From: Piromyces finnis
Lineage: Eukaryota; Neocallimastigomycota; Neocallimastigomycetes; Neocallimastigales; Neocallimastigaceae
Assembly: GCA_002104945.1 (NCBI GenBank)
Contig: MCFH01000065.1
Location: forward strand, 1 to 64,000
Reading direction: 5' to 3'
DNA length: 64,000 nucleotides
The position numbers and the translations under genes are program-made. The notes below the pieces were generated by a model. It was not told the origin of the DNA, did not search any database, and saw only the letters and a list, made by a program, of their open reading frames with translations. Shown here piece after piece: positions 29,344-39,536 of the stretch. The number at the start of each line of letters is the position of its first letter. Positions within the stretch are counted from its first letter, which is position 1.

Positions 29344-29757
29344 TTATTGAAAAATAATATCTTTATGATGTTCAATTACCCTTAAAATATGTTCCATATT
29401 ACAATTGCCTGCAAAACGATCAGAATCACAAAAATTTTCTGTTCTATCTACCCATAATAATTTATTTACTTCTTCAACCAAAATGACATCTTTTTTAAGT
29501 TTACCAGAATAAACTTCAAGTTCTAAATTTGACATATAATAATTTAAATCTAATACGCGTGTAAGGTGTATATCTTCTTTGGAAATTCCGGTTTCTTCAA
29601 CTAATTCACGATAGGCAGCCTCATCTTCCGTTTCGTCGGGTTCTACTTTTCCTCCAACAAAATTTAATTTTCCTTTAAACGGATCCTTTGCTCGTTCACA
29701 TACAAGTATTTTTTTTTCAGTTTTATCAAAAATAACAATAATATTATACTTTTTCAT
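29344..29757 (-). CDS. Nudix hydrolase
   Basis: 137 aa, a single exon and a complete small Nudix domain. The Nudix box GX5EX7REUXEEXGU is intact: GGKVEPDETEDEAAYRELVE followed by ETGI, with the Glu residues that bind divalent metal. Nudix enzymes cleave nucleoside diphosphates linked to another moiety, such as oxidised dNTPs or ADP-ribose; the substrate cannot be told from sequence. The first strand (MKKYNIIVIFDKTEKKILVC) is typical of compact bacterial members. Lack of introns, short length and bacterial-type sequence make horizontal transfer from rumen or gut bacteria plausible, as is common in these fungi, but this is inference. Start chosen at the only upstream ATG, which directly precedes the first strand; no signal peptide, so cytosolic. 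Confidence 0.92.
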   Translation of the reverse strand: MKKYNIIVIFDKTEKKILVCERAKDPFKGKLNFVGGKVEPDETEDEAAYRELVEETGISKEDIHLTRVLDLNYYMSNLELEVYSGKLKKDVILVEEVNKLLWVDRTENFCDSDRFAGNCNMEHILRVIEHHKDIIFQ

Positions 29758-30522
29758 TTCTCCTTCTCCTCGTTTTTTTTTTTTTTTTTTTTTAAAAAAT
29801 TTAATGTTTGATTTTTTTTATTTTATTGTTACCTTTTATTTAGTTCTTTACAACTCTTTTTTTTTTTTTTTTTTTACATTTATAAAATACAAAAATTCAT
29901 TAATTACATTTTTAATGTATACAAAAAATTTTTTTTATTTTAAATTTTTAAATAGTATATATATATTTAAAGTAATAAAATAGTACATTGTTAAAAAAAA
30001 AGTATACAATTTTTATAAAAAAAATAAAGAGAAATATTAACATAAAAATAACAAATTATTAATAATAAATAATGTTGTTACTGTTAGAATTCTAGGTTTT
30101 TTAATATTTACTTTATTATGGTAAATTAATTACTTTTTCATTACAAAGATTTTAATTAACAATTACAAGTAGGTATTTATATACTAAAATTTATGGCTTA
30201 TGCTCTAATACATACATTATTAATACATTACATTATATTAAATACCTTTTACTAATGAATAAAGTTTATAATAAAATTTGATATTTTCCAACATTCCCTT
30301 TCAAATTTGATTTCATTTGGAATTCAATGTTTGGAAGTTTTGTTTTAAAATAAGATAAAGTTAAGTAAAATAAAATAAAATAAAAAAATAAAATAAAATA
30401 AAATAAAAAATAAAAAATAAAATAAAATAAAATAAAACTCCTTTTTTTTCATATTATTGTGAATGTATAAAAGTAATAAAGTAAATAATTGTTTTATATA
30501 ATTTATTGTTTTATAAAAATTT
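29758..30522. other. AT-rich spacer before the retrotransposon cluster
   Basis: No gene. Contains poly-T tracts near 29777 and 29858 and a (TAAAA)n-type repeat at about 30360-30436. It may contain a worn LTR of the copia remnant that follows, but I cannot delimit one. Confidence 0.55.
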
Positions 30523-31158
30523 TATCTGTAAAATTTCTAATTTTTGTGGGGTTTAAGTCCTTTGTGAGTGCATCCGCCAACATTTCATTTGTGTTCTTGT
30601 ATTCTAGCTTTATTCTTTTGTTTGTGATATTATCCTTATTGAAATAATATTTTATTGAAATATATTTGAGTTTTGGGTTGGCCTCTCCATTTTTAATAAT
30701 TGCTTTGCTTGGTTTGTTGTCCGTAAATATCGTAATAATTATTTTTTGGTTGAATCATTCTTTTATTAGATTTCTTATCCATAAAGCCTTTTTTACACAT
30801 TTTGAGGTGCTAATGTATTCTGCTTCTGCAGTTGATGTAGTGACTATGGATTGTTTCTTTGAAAACAAGCAGATTGGAGAGTTCCCCATAAGTATTATGT
30901 GACCAGATGTTGATTTTCTGTCTTTAGTGTCCCCCACAAAATCTGCATCTGTATAGGCTATAATAAAACCCTTGCCGTCGTATTTCAGTTTGTAATGGAT
31001 GGTGTTGTGTAAATACTTATGAATAATAAGGACACAGTGCCAGTCTGATACAGTGGGATTTTTGCAAGATCTATCAGCTTTATGTACTGCAAAAGAAATA
31101 TTCGGTCTAGTGCATTATGCAAAGATATATAAGAGAGCCTAATGCACTTTTATACATT
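30523..31158 (-). pseudogene. Ty1/copia pol remnant: end of RT and RNase H
   Basis: Minus-strand fragments match the C-terminal part of Ty1/copia polyproteins: the start of a GSLIYL segment at about 31135, then ADRSCKNPTVSDWH, FADADFVGDTK-like text (AYTDADFVGDTKDRKSTSGH, the copia RNase H signature), SKKQSIVTTSTAEAEYIS (the second RNase H signature) and LADALTKDL near the end. It carries at least one frameshift near 31100. Its upstream continuation was moved to 44402-44515 by insertion of element 1. An old, non-autonomous relic. Confidence 0.88.
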
Positions 31159-31163
31159 GTGGC
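31159..31163. repeat. Target-site duplication GTGGC, left copy, of element 1
   Basis: GTGGC directly before the TGTAAC end of the left LTR; the partner is at 44397-44401. Removing everything between them rejoins the copia remnant. Confidence 0.9.
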
Positions 31164-31685
31164 TGTAACGAGTTTCTATATATAGAATTTATTAATGTAG
31201 GAATTAATAATATTTATATAGAAAAATAAATTTTGTATTCCCTATAAGTCAATAAATTTATTTATTTAAAATAATTTTTTTATTATTATTAAGTTTTTTT
31301 AAAAATAAAGATTTAAATTTAAAAGTTAATAAAAACACCACTATTTAATTTTTGATTCACATCACTTCTATTTATACTTTTTCTAAATCTGATGTGGCTA
31401 AATTAAAAATTAAATTTTCTTTCTAAATTATTCTTTAAATTAATTAAAAATTACATAAAATGAATCTCGTGATAAAAATACATAAAATATTTAATTTTTC
31501 GAATATTCGAACTTATTCTTTTTCGAATAAGTTCTATAAGTTTCTATGAGTCATAAATTAAATTGTTAAATAAATAATTTAAAATAAATTTTGGATCAAG
31601 GTGTGAGTCGAACCCGAGTGATCCAGATTAATGTCTTAAATACTAATCATTAAGACAATATTAATTTTCTAATAGATTCGTTACA
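31164..31685 (-). repeat. Element 1, 3' LTR (522 bp)
   Basis: Starts TGTAACG and ends CGTTACA on the plus strand (inverted termini TGTAAC/GTTACA). Almost identical to 36838-37353. Holds the tRNA-like module listed separately. Confidence 0.93.
31593..31658 (-). other. tRNA-like A-box/B-box module in element 1 LTR
   Basis: Read on the minus strand: GTCTTAATGATTAGTA (A-box-like, TRGYNNANNNG class) followed about 35 bases later by CGGGTTCGACTC (B-box, consensus GGTTCGANTCC). The spacing is that of a tRNA gene, but the cloverleaf is incomplete. A second copy is in the 5' LTR at 37267-37332, where the A-box reads closer to tRNA (AATGGTTAATA). Confidence 0.6.
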
Positions 31686-31721
31686 TGGTCCTCCTCCAGG
31701 ATTCGGATACCAGACGAATCT
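31686..31721 (-). other. Polypurine tract and hairpin next to the 3' LTR of element 1
   Basis: On the minus strand the LTR is preceded by CCTGGAGGAGGACCA, a purine-rich primer for plus-strand synthesis, with a GATTCG...CGAATC hairpin just upstream. The same 35 bases recur next to the 3' LTR of element 2 (49488-49522). Confidence 0.75.
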
Positions 31722-31955
31722 TTGGGTTCATTTTATGTTTTATTAAATTAATTTTTTAGGCTATATAACTACTATAAACTTAAACTATACTAATTGAATT
31801 ACAATAAAAATAATTTTTTATATTATACATTTGATATTAAATACATGCTTAAAGTAAATTTAAAATTTAAGAAAATAAATTTTTTTTTTTTTTTTTTTTT
31901 AAGAATAAAATTAAAAATAAAATTAAAATAAATTAAAATAAAGTTTCCGTTGAAA

Positions 31956-34900
31956 TCATTTCTTTTCGTTGAATTCCTTAAGTAGCTCTGGACAATTCAA
32001 ATTATTTTCTGGCTCCCAAGATGCTTCAGATATCTGTAACGAAATATTATAATAATAAACACACACACTCTAATGTAATCAAATATATATATATATTTTT
32101 TTTAATAATGTTTATTTATTAAATTTATTATTATAATACGACTAACTCGCTAGGTCAGTGTATTATCAAACTAAAGACGAAACAAAAAAACTAATTTTTA
32201 TTAATTATTAATAAAAACACTAAAGAACTATTTTATCTTTCTTATTCTCTCTTTTATACATGAAAATTATTTTTTTTAATACAATTTGATAAGTGAATTA
32301 ATTACTTAATGATTGGTTATAAAAATATAATTATGAAATTTTCATTAATCTAACCTTAATGATTTTCTAGTCTAACCCTTATCATTAGATATACCTCATT
32401 ACAATATCGGATATCCTTTCCATTTAATTAGGTATTGAACTTTACCATAATATCTTCTTTTGTCCAATATCTCCTCAACTTCAAATTCTTCATTATTATC
32501 TACAATAACTGGTGGAGGTGGCGGTTGCTTTCTTTTGAACTTATCTTCATGGTAGGGTTCCAATTCTGAAACGTGGATAACTGGATGAATACGAATTTCT
32601 TTTGGTAACTCCAATTTGAAAGAAACTGGTGATATTTTTTCAATTATTTTGTACGGACCAAGTTTTCTAGGTTTTAGCTTCTTATTACCGTTCCGCATTA
32701 TTAGAGAACTGTTAATCCAGACCTTGTCATTTACCTTGAGTTCAGGAGCTTTACTTCTGTGTTTGTTTGCAAATTTTTCTTGTTGATCAATAGATTTCTT
32801 TAAGTTATCTTTAAGAGTTTTAATTATTTCTTTGAAATTTCTTGTAAATTCATCCGCAATTGGTACATCGGTACGACTTGGTAAAATTGGAGAATATTTC
32901 GGATTATAGCCGTAGTTAGCAAAAAATGGTGAAGTTTTAGTAGATTCTTGAACGGCATTGTTGTAACTGAATTCGGCAAGATGTAAGAATTTGTACCAAT
33001 TGGAACCTTTATAATTTGAGTAACACCTTAAGTATTGTTCTACAACGGAGTTTACCCTCTCCGTCAGTCCGTTAGTTTGGTGATGGTAGGATGAAGAAAA
33101 TTTTAGGTTTATATCGAAAGATTTACAAATAGAATTCCAGAATTTAGAGGTAAATTGAGTACCTCTATCCGAAAGAATTTCATTAGGTAATCCATGGAGA
33201 CGAAAAACGTTAATCATGAAAGCATCAGCAGTAGTGGAGGCAGAAGGGATGTTTTCAAAAGGAATAAAGTGGCATAATTTAGTTAATCTATCGGTGACTA
33301 CGAGAACGCAAGTATACTTTTGAGAAGGTGGGAGATCTGTAATAAAGTCCATAGATACGGAAGACCAAGGACGTTCAGCAATTTCCAAAGGAGAAAGAAA
33401 TCCATAAGGTTTGTGTCGAGAGTCCTTCGAACGGCAGCATATTTCACAAGACTTTACATATTCTTTTACATCAGAGAGAAAAGGCCACCAAAAATCACGA
33501 ACAATAAGGGAAATAGTTTTCTTTAGTCCGAAGTGTCCAGCGGAGGGTGAGTCGTGACAAATTTTAAGAACTTCCAAACGACAATCTTGGGGGACATAGA
33601 TCCTATCATTGAATAATAATACACCATCTTGAATTTTAAAGTTTTCGATTTGCGAATGAGGGACAGGTGGAATTTGAGTTTCTAAGTATTTGCATACTTC
33701 AAAGTAGAATTTATCATCTTTGCTATTTGAAATGATTTTATCCATAAGGGGGTTGTTATCCAGAACCAGGGCACAAAAGTTTTCGGGTCTAAGAACGGAA
33801 TTTGGAGTATCATTGGAATCCTTAAAATTTTCTAAGTAATCTGGTCTTCTGGATAAAGCGTCAGGTTTACCATTAGCAGAACCCGACCGATAAACAATAA
33901 TAAAATTAAACTCTGCAAGAAACAAAGACCAACGAACTAATCTTTGTGTCATTTTTTCGGGTTTCTTCTGGTAAAGCAAATTCCTGTGATCCGAGAAAAT
34001 TTTGAAAGGCTGAGCAGTCCCCTTAAGTAAATGACGCCAATTTTCTAAAGCAGCTACAATTGCTAAAAGTTCTTTATCGTAGATCGGATAGTTTCTTTCA
34101 GAAGAATTAAGCGATCTGGAGAAAAATGCTACAGGGTGAACCGTATTGTCTTTTGGATTCGTTTGGGAAAGAATGGCTCCTATAGCAAAATTACTTGCAT
34201 CTGTTTCCACCATGACCACCATGAAGGGTATATCGCGATTCGGGTATGCAAGAACAGGAGAAGAAGCAAATTTGGTCTTGATTAAATTAAAAGAATTCAC
34301 ACACTGATGAGAGAAGCAGAATTTAACATCCTTTTTAAGTAATGCATTAAGTGGTTGTGCGAGATCAGCAAAACCGGCAATGAATCTTCTATAATAATTA
34401 GCTAACCCAAGAAACGCTTGAACCTCTTTAACGTTTCTAGGAGTTGGCCATTCCAGGATAGATGAAATTTTCTTTGGATCCATTAATATTCCATCAGACG
34501 ATATACGATGACCTAAAAAATCGATAAATGGGACAAAGAACTCACATTTTTCAAGTTTTGCATAAAGTCCGGCTTTTCTAAGTCTTTTAAGTACTTCTTT
34601 GACTTGTATAACATGAGATGAGTTTTAAAATTTTCCGAAAATATAATTAAGTCATCAATATAATTGAAGACAAATACTCCCAAGATTCCATCAAGCCCAT
34701 CATTAATGAAATGTTGGAATACTGCAGGCGCGTTCTTCAAACCAAACGGCATTACAGTATATTCAAAGTGTCCATATTTGCAAGTAAAAGCAGTTTTGAA
34801 TTCATCACCTTCTTTTATCCTCACAAGATTATAAGCTGATCTTAAATCAAGTTTGGAGAAGATCTTGCTTTTACCTAAATGCTCCAACATGTCGTTAATT

Positions 34901-36576
34901 AATGGTAAAGGGTAGGAATCACGGACTGTGATTTCATTTAATTTCCTATAATCTTGACATAGACGTAGCTCACCATTTTTTTTCGGAACAAAAAGTACTG
35001 GGGCACCTGCCGGTGATTTTGAAGGTCTGATGAAACCTTTTCGCAAGTTTTCATCAATGTATTCCTTCAATGCCATTGATTCTTTATCCGTTAAAGGATA
35101 AATTGGTCCATAAAAAAGTTTAGAGTCCGGTTTAAGACGGATTTCACAGTCGTATTGCCTGTGAGACGGCAATTGTTCAGCGGTTTTTTCATTAAATACG
35201 TCTTCAAAGGCTTGGAGTTCAGCAGGAAGAAAAACTTCTTTATTGCTTGGAGGGTTGATGGTGGAATCATTATTTTTAGGAAGATTTTTTGTTGAATCAT
35301 GGATATAAGAATTTGTTGAAGTGCTACAAGAAGATTTGGAATCATTAGAAATAGAAGAAATAGCATAAGTAGGGGCAACGTTAGGAATAACAGAGCAATG
35401 TGACAGACAGAAATTTGAATTAAAAGATAATTCTTTTCCAACGAAGTTAATATTAGGGTTGTGCTGATGTAACCATTCAGCACCTAAGATGCCACAATAT
35501 CCCGGAAGGTCTACAATATAGAATATAGTTTTACATTGGTGGTTTTTGTATTTGATCGAAATTGGGATAGATTTACCTAAGATTTGTTGTTCCCCACCAA
35601 TGCCAGAGATTTTGTTGAAAGAGACGGATTTATCAAAAGGAATATTATTTTCTTCGGCAAAGATCACATCTAGTAGGTTAAGTTGAGATCCTATTTCAAT
35701 TAGTAGTTTAGTATTCACGGAGACGTCGGAAGTATTGAGTTGGAACTCAAAGACTGGTTGTTTCAGATTGGGATTATCGGAGAATCTTATTCTAGGCTTC
35801 TTTTCAGGCGTAGTGTTAGAAATATGAGTCCCAGCTGATTTTTCATTTTTACTTCTTTTTGGGCAGTTACTTAACTTATGATCTGGAGAACCACAATACA
35901 GGCAGAGATTTTCCTTAATTCTTCTAGCTTTTTCTTCTGAGGAAAGCGGTCCATAAGTTTTCTTATTTCTTGAAGTGAAAGGTTTTCTATTTGCTTCAGT
36001 TCTTCGGTTTTGAATAGTGTTATTAGAATGATTGTTGTTGAAAAATCTTCTGTTGGTATCGATTCTAGAATCGATTCTTGATGCAATAACTTGTAAATTT
36101 AATAGCGTTTGTGGACCGGGAAACATTTCTAAAATCCTATTGGCGACTTGATCTTGTAATCCAGCTAAGAAGGCGTCCATTTTTGCACTTTCGTTCCAAG
36201 AGGAGTCATCGGAGTATCGGTTAAATTCAAGAATATATTTTTGAATCTCACCGATTTTTCTTTGCTTTATAGTTCGAAGTTTTTGATTAGCCACAAACGT
36301 TGAGTCGTTGTCACCAAACACAGATTTAAGCTTGGCAACAAATGAGTCATAATTTAATAGGCATTCATCATGATTGTGAATTAATGATGCAGCCCAATTC
36401 AAAGCTTCACCATATAGTCTCGAAATGATATAAACGATTTTTGTTTCGTCATCCGCGTAACGCTCTGGGTAGACCATAAAGATTAATTCTATTTTGGCAA
36501 GAAAACCCTTAAAGAAACGACGATTTCCAGCGAAACCATCCTTCAACGTAGCATTATTCATCAATTCTTCATCCAT
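31956..36576 (-). pseudogene. Element 1 Gag-Pol (disrupted)
   Basis: One ancestral frame broken in two places. Part 1 (36576-34513): Gag, zinc knuckle CLYCGSPDHKLSNC, protease-like region, RT with FNYIDDLIIF. The aspartic protease triad, DSG in element 2, reads EIG here (LLIEIGSQLN), so protease activity is lost. A one-base change near 34620 shifts frame. Part 2 (about 34620-32404): end of RT, RNase H (VETDASNFAIG, SDHRNL), integrase zinc finger ([11 protein letters not shown] ... CEICC) and DDE core (MDFITDL, LSDRGTQF, TERVNSVVEQ), then the start of a chromodomain ([10 protein letters not shown]). A 369-bp solo LTR splits the chromodomain; its last part (SEASWEPENNLNC and onward, stop at 31956-31958) resumes at 32029. 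An extra VMV in RNase H (VVMVETD) relative to element 2 is another lesion or variation. Confidence 0.92.
32035..32403. mobile_element. Solo LTR (369 bp) inserted in the chromodomain of element 1
   Basis: Begins TGTAAC, ends ATTACA and is flanked by 5-bp duplications ATATC (32030-32034 and 32404-32408). Removing it with one ATATC restores a continuous chromodomain reading frame. The sequence differs from the LTRs of elements 1-4, so it marks a further LTR family. Confidence 0.92.
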
Positions 36577-36837
36577 TTTCTTTATTTTATTTATAATATC
36601 TAATTTTAATTTAATTTAATCAGTATAATATATCCAAAAGAATCCAAAAGAATCCAAGAGAATCCAAGAGAGTCCAAAAGAGAGTCCAAAAGAGTCCAAA
36701 AGAGTTCAAAAGAGTTCAAGAGAGTTCAAGAGAGTCTAAGAAAATTCAGGAAGGTTTCAATAAGTTAAAATTTTTTTTTTTTAAAAATAAATAAATTAAT
36801 TAAGGTAAAGGGAATATGTTACAACCGGTGTTTTTAT
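36577..36837 (-). repeat. Element 1 leader with degenerate 10-11 bp tandem repeats
   Basis: At 36630-36750 about eleven copies of a GAGTCCAAAA/GAATCCAAGA-like unit. It lies between the 5' LTR and gag, where the primer-binding and packaging region is expected; no TGG-type tRNA primer site abuts the LTR. Confidence 0.8.
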
Positions 36838-37353
36838 TGTAACGCGATTCTATATAAAGAATTTATTAATGTAGGAATTAATAATATTTATATAGAAAAA
36901 TAAATTTTGTATTCCCTATAAGTCAATAAATTTATTTATTTAAAATAATTTTTTTATTATTATTAAGTTTTTTTAAAAATAAAGATTTAAATTTAAAAGT
37001 TAATAAAAACACAACTATTTAATTTTTGATTCACATCACTTCTATTTATACTTTTTCTAAATCTGATGTGGCTAAATTAAAAATTAAATTTTCTTTCTAA
37101 ATTATTCTTTAAATTAATTAAAAATTACATAAAATGAATCTCGTGATAAAAATACATAAAATATTTAATTTTTCGAATATTCGAACTTATTCTTTTTCGA
37201 ATAAGTTCTATAAGTTTCTATGAGTCATAAATTAAATTGTTAAATAAATAATTTAAAATAAATTTTGTATCAAGGTGTGAGTCGAACCCGAGTGATCCAG
37301 ATTAATGTCTTAAATATTAACCATTAAGACAATATTAATTTTCTAATAGATTC
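36838..37353 (-). repeat. Element 1, 5' LTR (main part)
   Basis: Matches 31164-31679; its last six bases (ATTACA, one mismatch to the other LTR's GTTACA) are found at 44391-44396 beyond element 3. Contains the second tRNA-like module at 37267-37332. Confidence 0.92.
37267..37332 (-). other. tRNA-like A-box/B-box module, second copy
   Basis: Same as 31593-31658, with a slightly better A-box. See that entry. Confidence 0.6.
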
Positions 37354-38211
37354 TGTTAAGGAATGAACATAAATAGTTGAATTAGCTAGAATTTTAGGAA
37401 TTAACCTTCAACTATTTATATTCCTTACTAGTGTTTAACTCTATTTTTAAAATATAAAAATTATAATATATAATTTTTATACATTTTTCTAGTAATTATT
37501 CATATTTTTATTATATAGTTATATTATTTGTATATAGTTATTTAAGACCTTTATTATTAGTATTAGTATAATTACTTATAATATTTTATACTTATAAATT
37601 TTACAAAATTTTATTATTAAAATAGTTATAGGAATTTTATTATTATTTAAGGTTTATTTTATTAATTAACTTTATTGTATAATATTTTATAATTTGAAAT
37701 TATGACATAGAATTTAATTATAATTTTTACTAAAAGAGGCAACTGTTACACACAAAACAGAAGATACCTCGACAGAAAAATTATTATTTATGTCTAAAAA
37801 AGGGCATAATTAATTGAATAATATAATTTTATTATATGTCATAATTAAATATATAATATATGATATGCAAAAATGTTACACATATCATAAATTAAAATTT
37901 TATTAATTATAAATTAAAAATTTTTCTATTCAAATATTAAGAGATTATTCATAATATATATTAAGGATTTAATTAATATATGTTACAGTGAATGATCCAT
38001 ATATTATGAATGAAATCAATTTAAATCCTTAGCTATCCAAAACCATTAAATTTCAAATAATGGATAGTTGGAAAAAGTACGAGGATTTTTGAGAAAATTT
38101 TTAAAAATTGAAAAATCAAAAATAAATTAAATGAATAAAAATTAAAATTAAATAAATTTTTATTTTTATAACTATTCAAGTGTTTTGTGATATCTTATTT
38201 GAACCGTAGCA
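37354..38211 (+). repeat. Element 3, 5' LTR (858 bp)
   Basis: Identical in length to the 3' copy; A+T-rich with several inverted repeats around 37990-38100. Confidence 0.95.
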
Positions 38212-38218
38212 TAATTAA

Positions 38219-38236
38219 TGGTGGAGATATCGGGGA
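38219..38236 (+). other. Candidate primer-binding site of element 3
   Basis: TGGTGGAGATATCGGGGA starts seven bases after the LTR. It opens with TGG, complementary to a tRNA CCA end, and would pair with an acceptor arm ending in TCTCCACCA. The 7-base offset is larger than usual, so confidence is moderate. Confidence 0.5.
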
Positions 38237-38615
38237 TAATAATAACATATTGATATCACACTACATTTTTATAGTTACTTTTATAATTGTTTTTGTATTA
38301 TTATTTAATTAAAATAGTTAATAATTCAAAAGAGGGTTATACTAGTATAATAAAAAGTTATATACTTCAAGGCACAAATTAAAATAGTTAATAGAGAGAA
38401 ATTAATATTGTTAATTGGTGCAGTTAAGGAAGTATTTTATATTGGTATTACTAGTTTAACTAAAGAGAATAATTATTAGTGTTGTTAATTAAATATATTT
38501 CAAATATTGTTGTAATTCATTCTTTTAAATTCTTATAAAAGAAAATTATTTTTTTTTAAACTTGTTTCATTCTTTAATATTATTGTAAAATTGTATTTTT
38601 ATCTTTATTTAAAAC

Positions 38616-39536
38616 TTGTATATAAAAATGAGTACGGGAGCTGATAAATCTATTGACTTTGCTAAATTAATGAAGGAATTAAAGCATGTCACTAGATTAA
38701 CCGAAGATAATTTGGACATTAAGACTTGGTATAGTCAATTAAAGTATTGGACTATGCTTCAAGATGTTAAAAGTCCAAAAATGGTGTTTCTAGCTTGTTT
38801 GTTTACTACTACAGGAACACCAAATGAACTTATTCAAGAGTTGAATCCTAATAAGGACTTCGAAAGTGATGAAGACAGTGAAGATAGTGATGAAGAAGAT
38901 GAAGGTAGAGGAAAGAGAAGAGCTCACTACCCTTCCCTTAAAAAGATAGTCACTATGTTAGAAGAATTTTATGGAGTAAAGGAAGATCAAATAGAACTTC
39001 TCAAGGAGCTTAGGGATATGCGAATCAAAAAGAATGAAAAAGTAAAAGACTTCAACATAAGGTACCGTTCCTTGTATGTCAAACTAGACAAGAAGCGTAG
39101 AAGGAAAGTAGATGTTGAAGATTACTTAGATTCCATTGAGCCTAACTATAAAGCCTGGGAAAATGTGCGTAGGGAAAAAGAAGTTACCTTAGCAGAAGCC
39201 TACAAGCTTGCCGAAGATGGGGACAGACTAAATTTAAGAAATCGTCATAAAGCTAACAATTATGATGTATCCACCTCTTCTAACTCTGATAAAAGATATA
39301 AAAATAAATATGAAAGAAAAGAAGATAGCTATGAAAGGAACAAGAAGCCAACAATAGCGAATTATGGTAATGATAAGAAAGATCCTATGAATGAGTTGAC
39401 GGAGAAAATGAGAAACTTAACTATCAAAACTTGCTACTTTTGCAACGAGAAGGGACACTTTCAATATCATTGTCCTAAGCTGAGTGCCATAGTAGAAGAA
39501 AACAAACAAAAGGCCAGAAAAGGTCATTTAAATTAG
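38616..39536 (+). CDS. gag: Element 3 Gag
   Basis: 306 aa capsid/nucleocapsid protein. An N-terminal helical Gag domain of the retrotransposon-gag type (about 60-215) contains an acidic DSEDSDEEDE insert; the C-terminus has a zinc knuckle CYFCNEKGHFQYHC (CX2CX4HX4C, about residues 270-283) that binds RNA. The stop TAG (39534-39536) directly follows a TTTAAAT slippery heptamer, so most ribosomes should stop here and a fraction should continue into pol. Start chosen at 38616 (TATAAAAATGAGT); the upstream ATG context is not competitive. Confidence 0.93.
   Translation: MYIKMSTGADKSIDFAKLMKELKHVTRLTEDNLDIKTWYSQLKYWTMLQDVKSPKMVFLACLFTTTGTPNELIQELNPNKDFESDEDSEDSDEEDEGRGKRRAHYPSLKKIVTMLEEFYGVKEDQIELLKELRDMRIKKNEKVKDFNIRYRSLYVKLDKKRRRKVDVEDYLDSIEPNYKAWENVRREKEVTLAEAYKLAEDGDRLNLRNRHKANNYDVSTSSNSDKRYKNKYERKEDSYERNKKPTIANYGNDKKDPMNELTEKMRNLTIKTCYFCNEKGHFQYHCPKLSAIVEENKQKARKGHLN
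39527..39533 (+). promoter_or_regulatory. Candidate -1 ribosomal frameshift site TTTAAAT
   Basis: In the gag frame this is T TTA AAT followed by the TAG stop: a canonical X XXY YYZ slippery heptamer. Slipping back by one base gives TTT AAA TTA GAT and enters the pol frame, which is open from here to 43504. Confidence 0.75.

Noticed and set aside
30666-30902. Plus-strand 78-codon membrane-like open frame
   Set aside because: Antisense of the copia RNase H coding remnant.
31686-31721. TGGTCCTCCTCCAGGATTCG beside an LTR as a plus-strand tRNA primer-binding site
   Set aside because: It would need a plus-strand element, but gag and pol run on the minus strand, and the site lies at the 3' LTR. 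The minus-strand reading is a polypurine tract.
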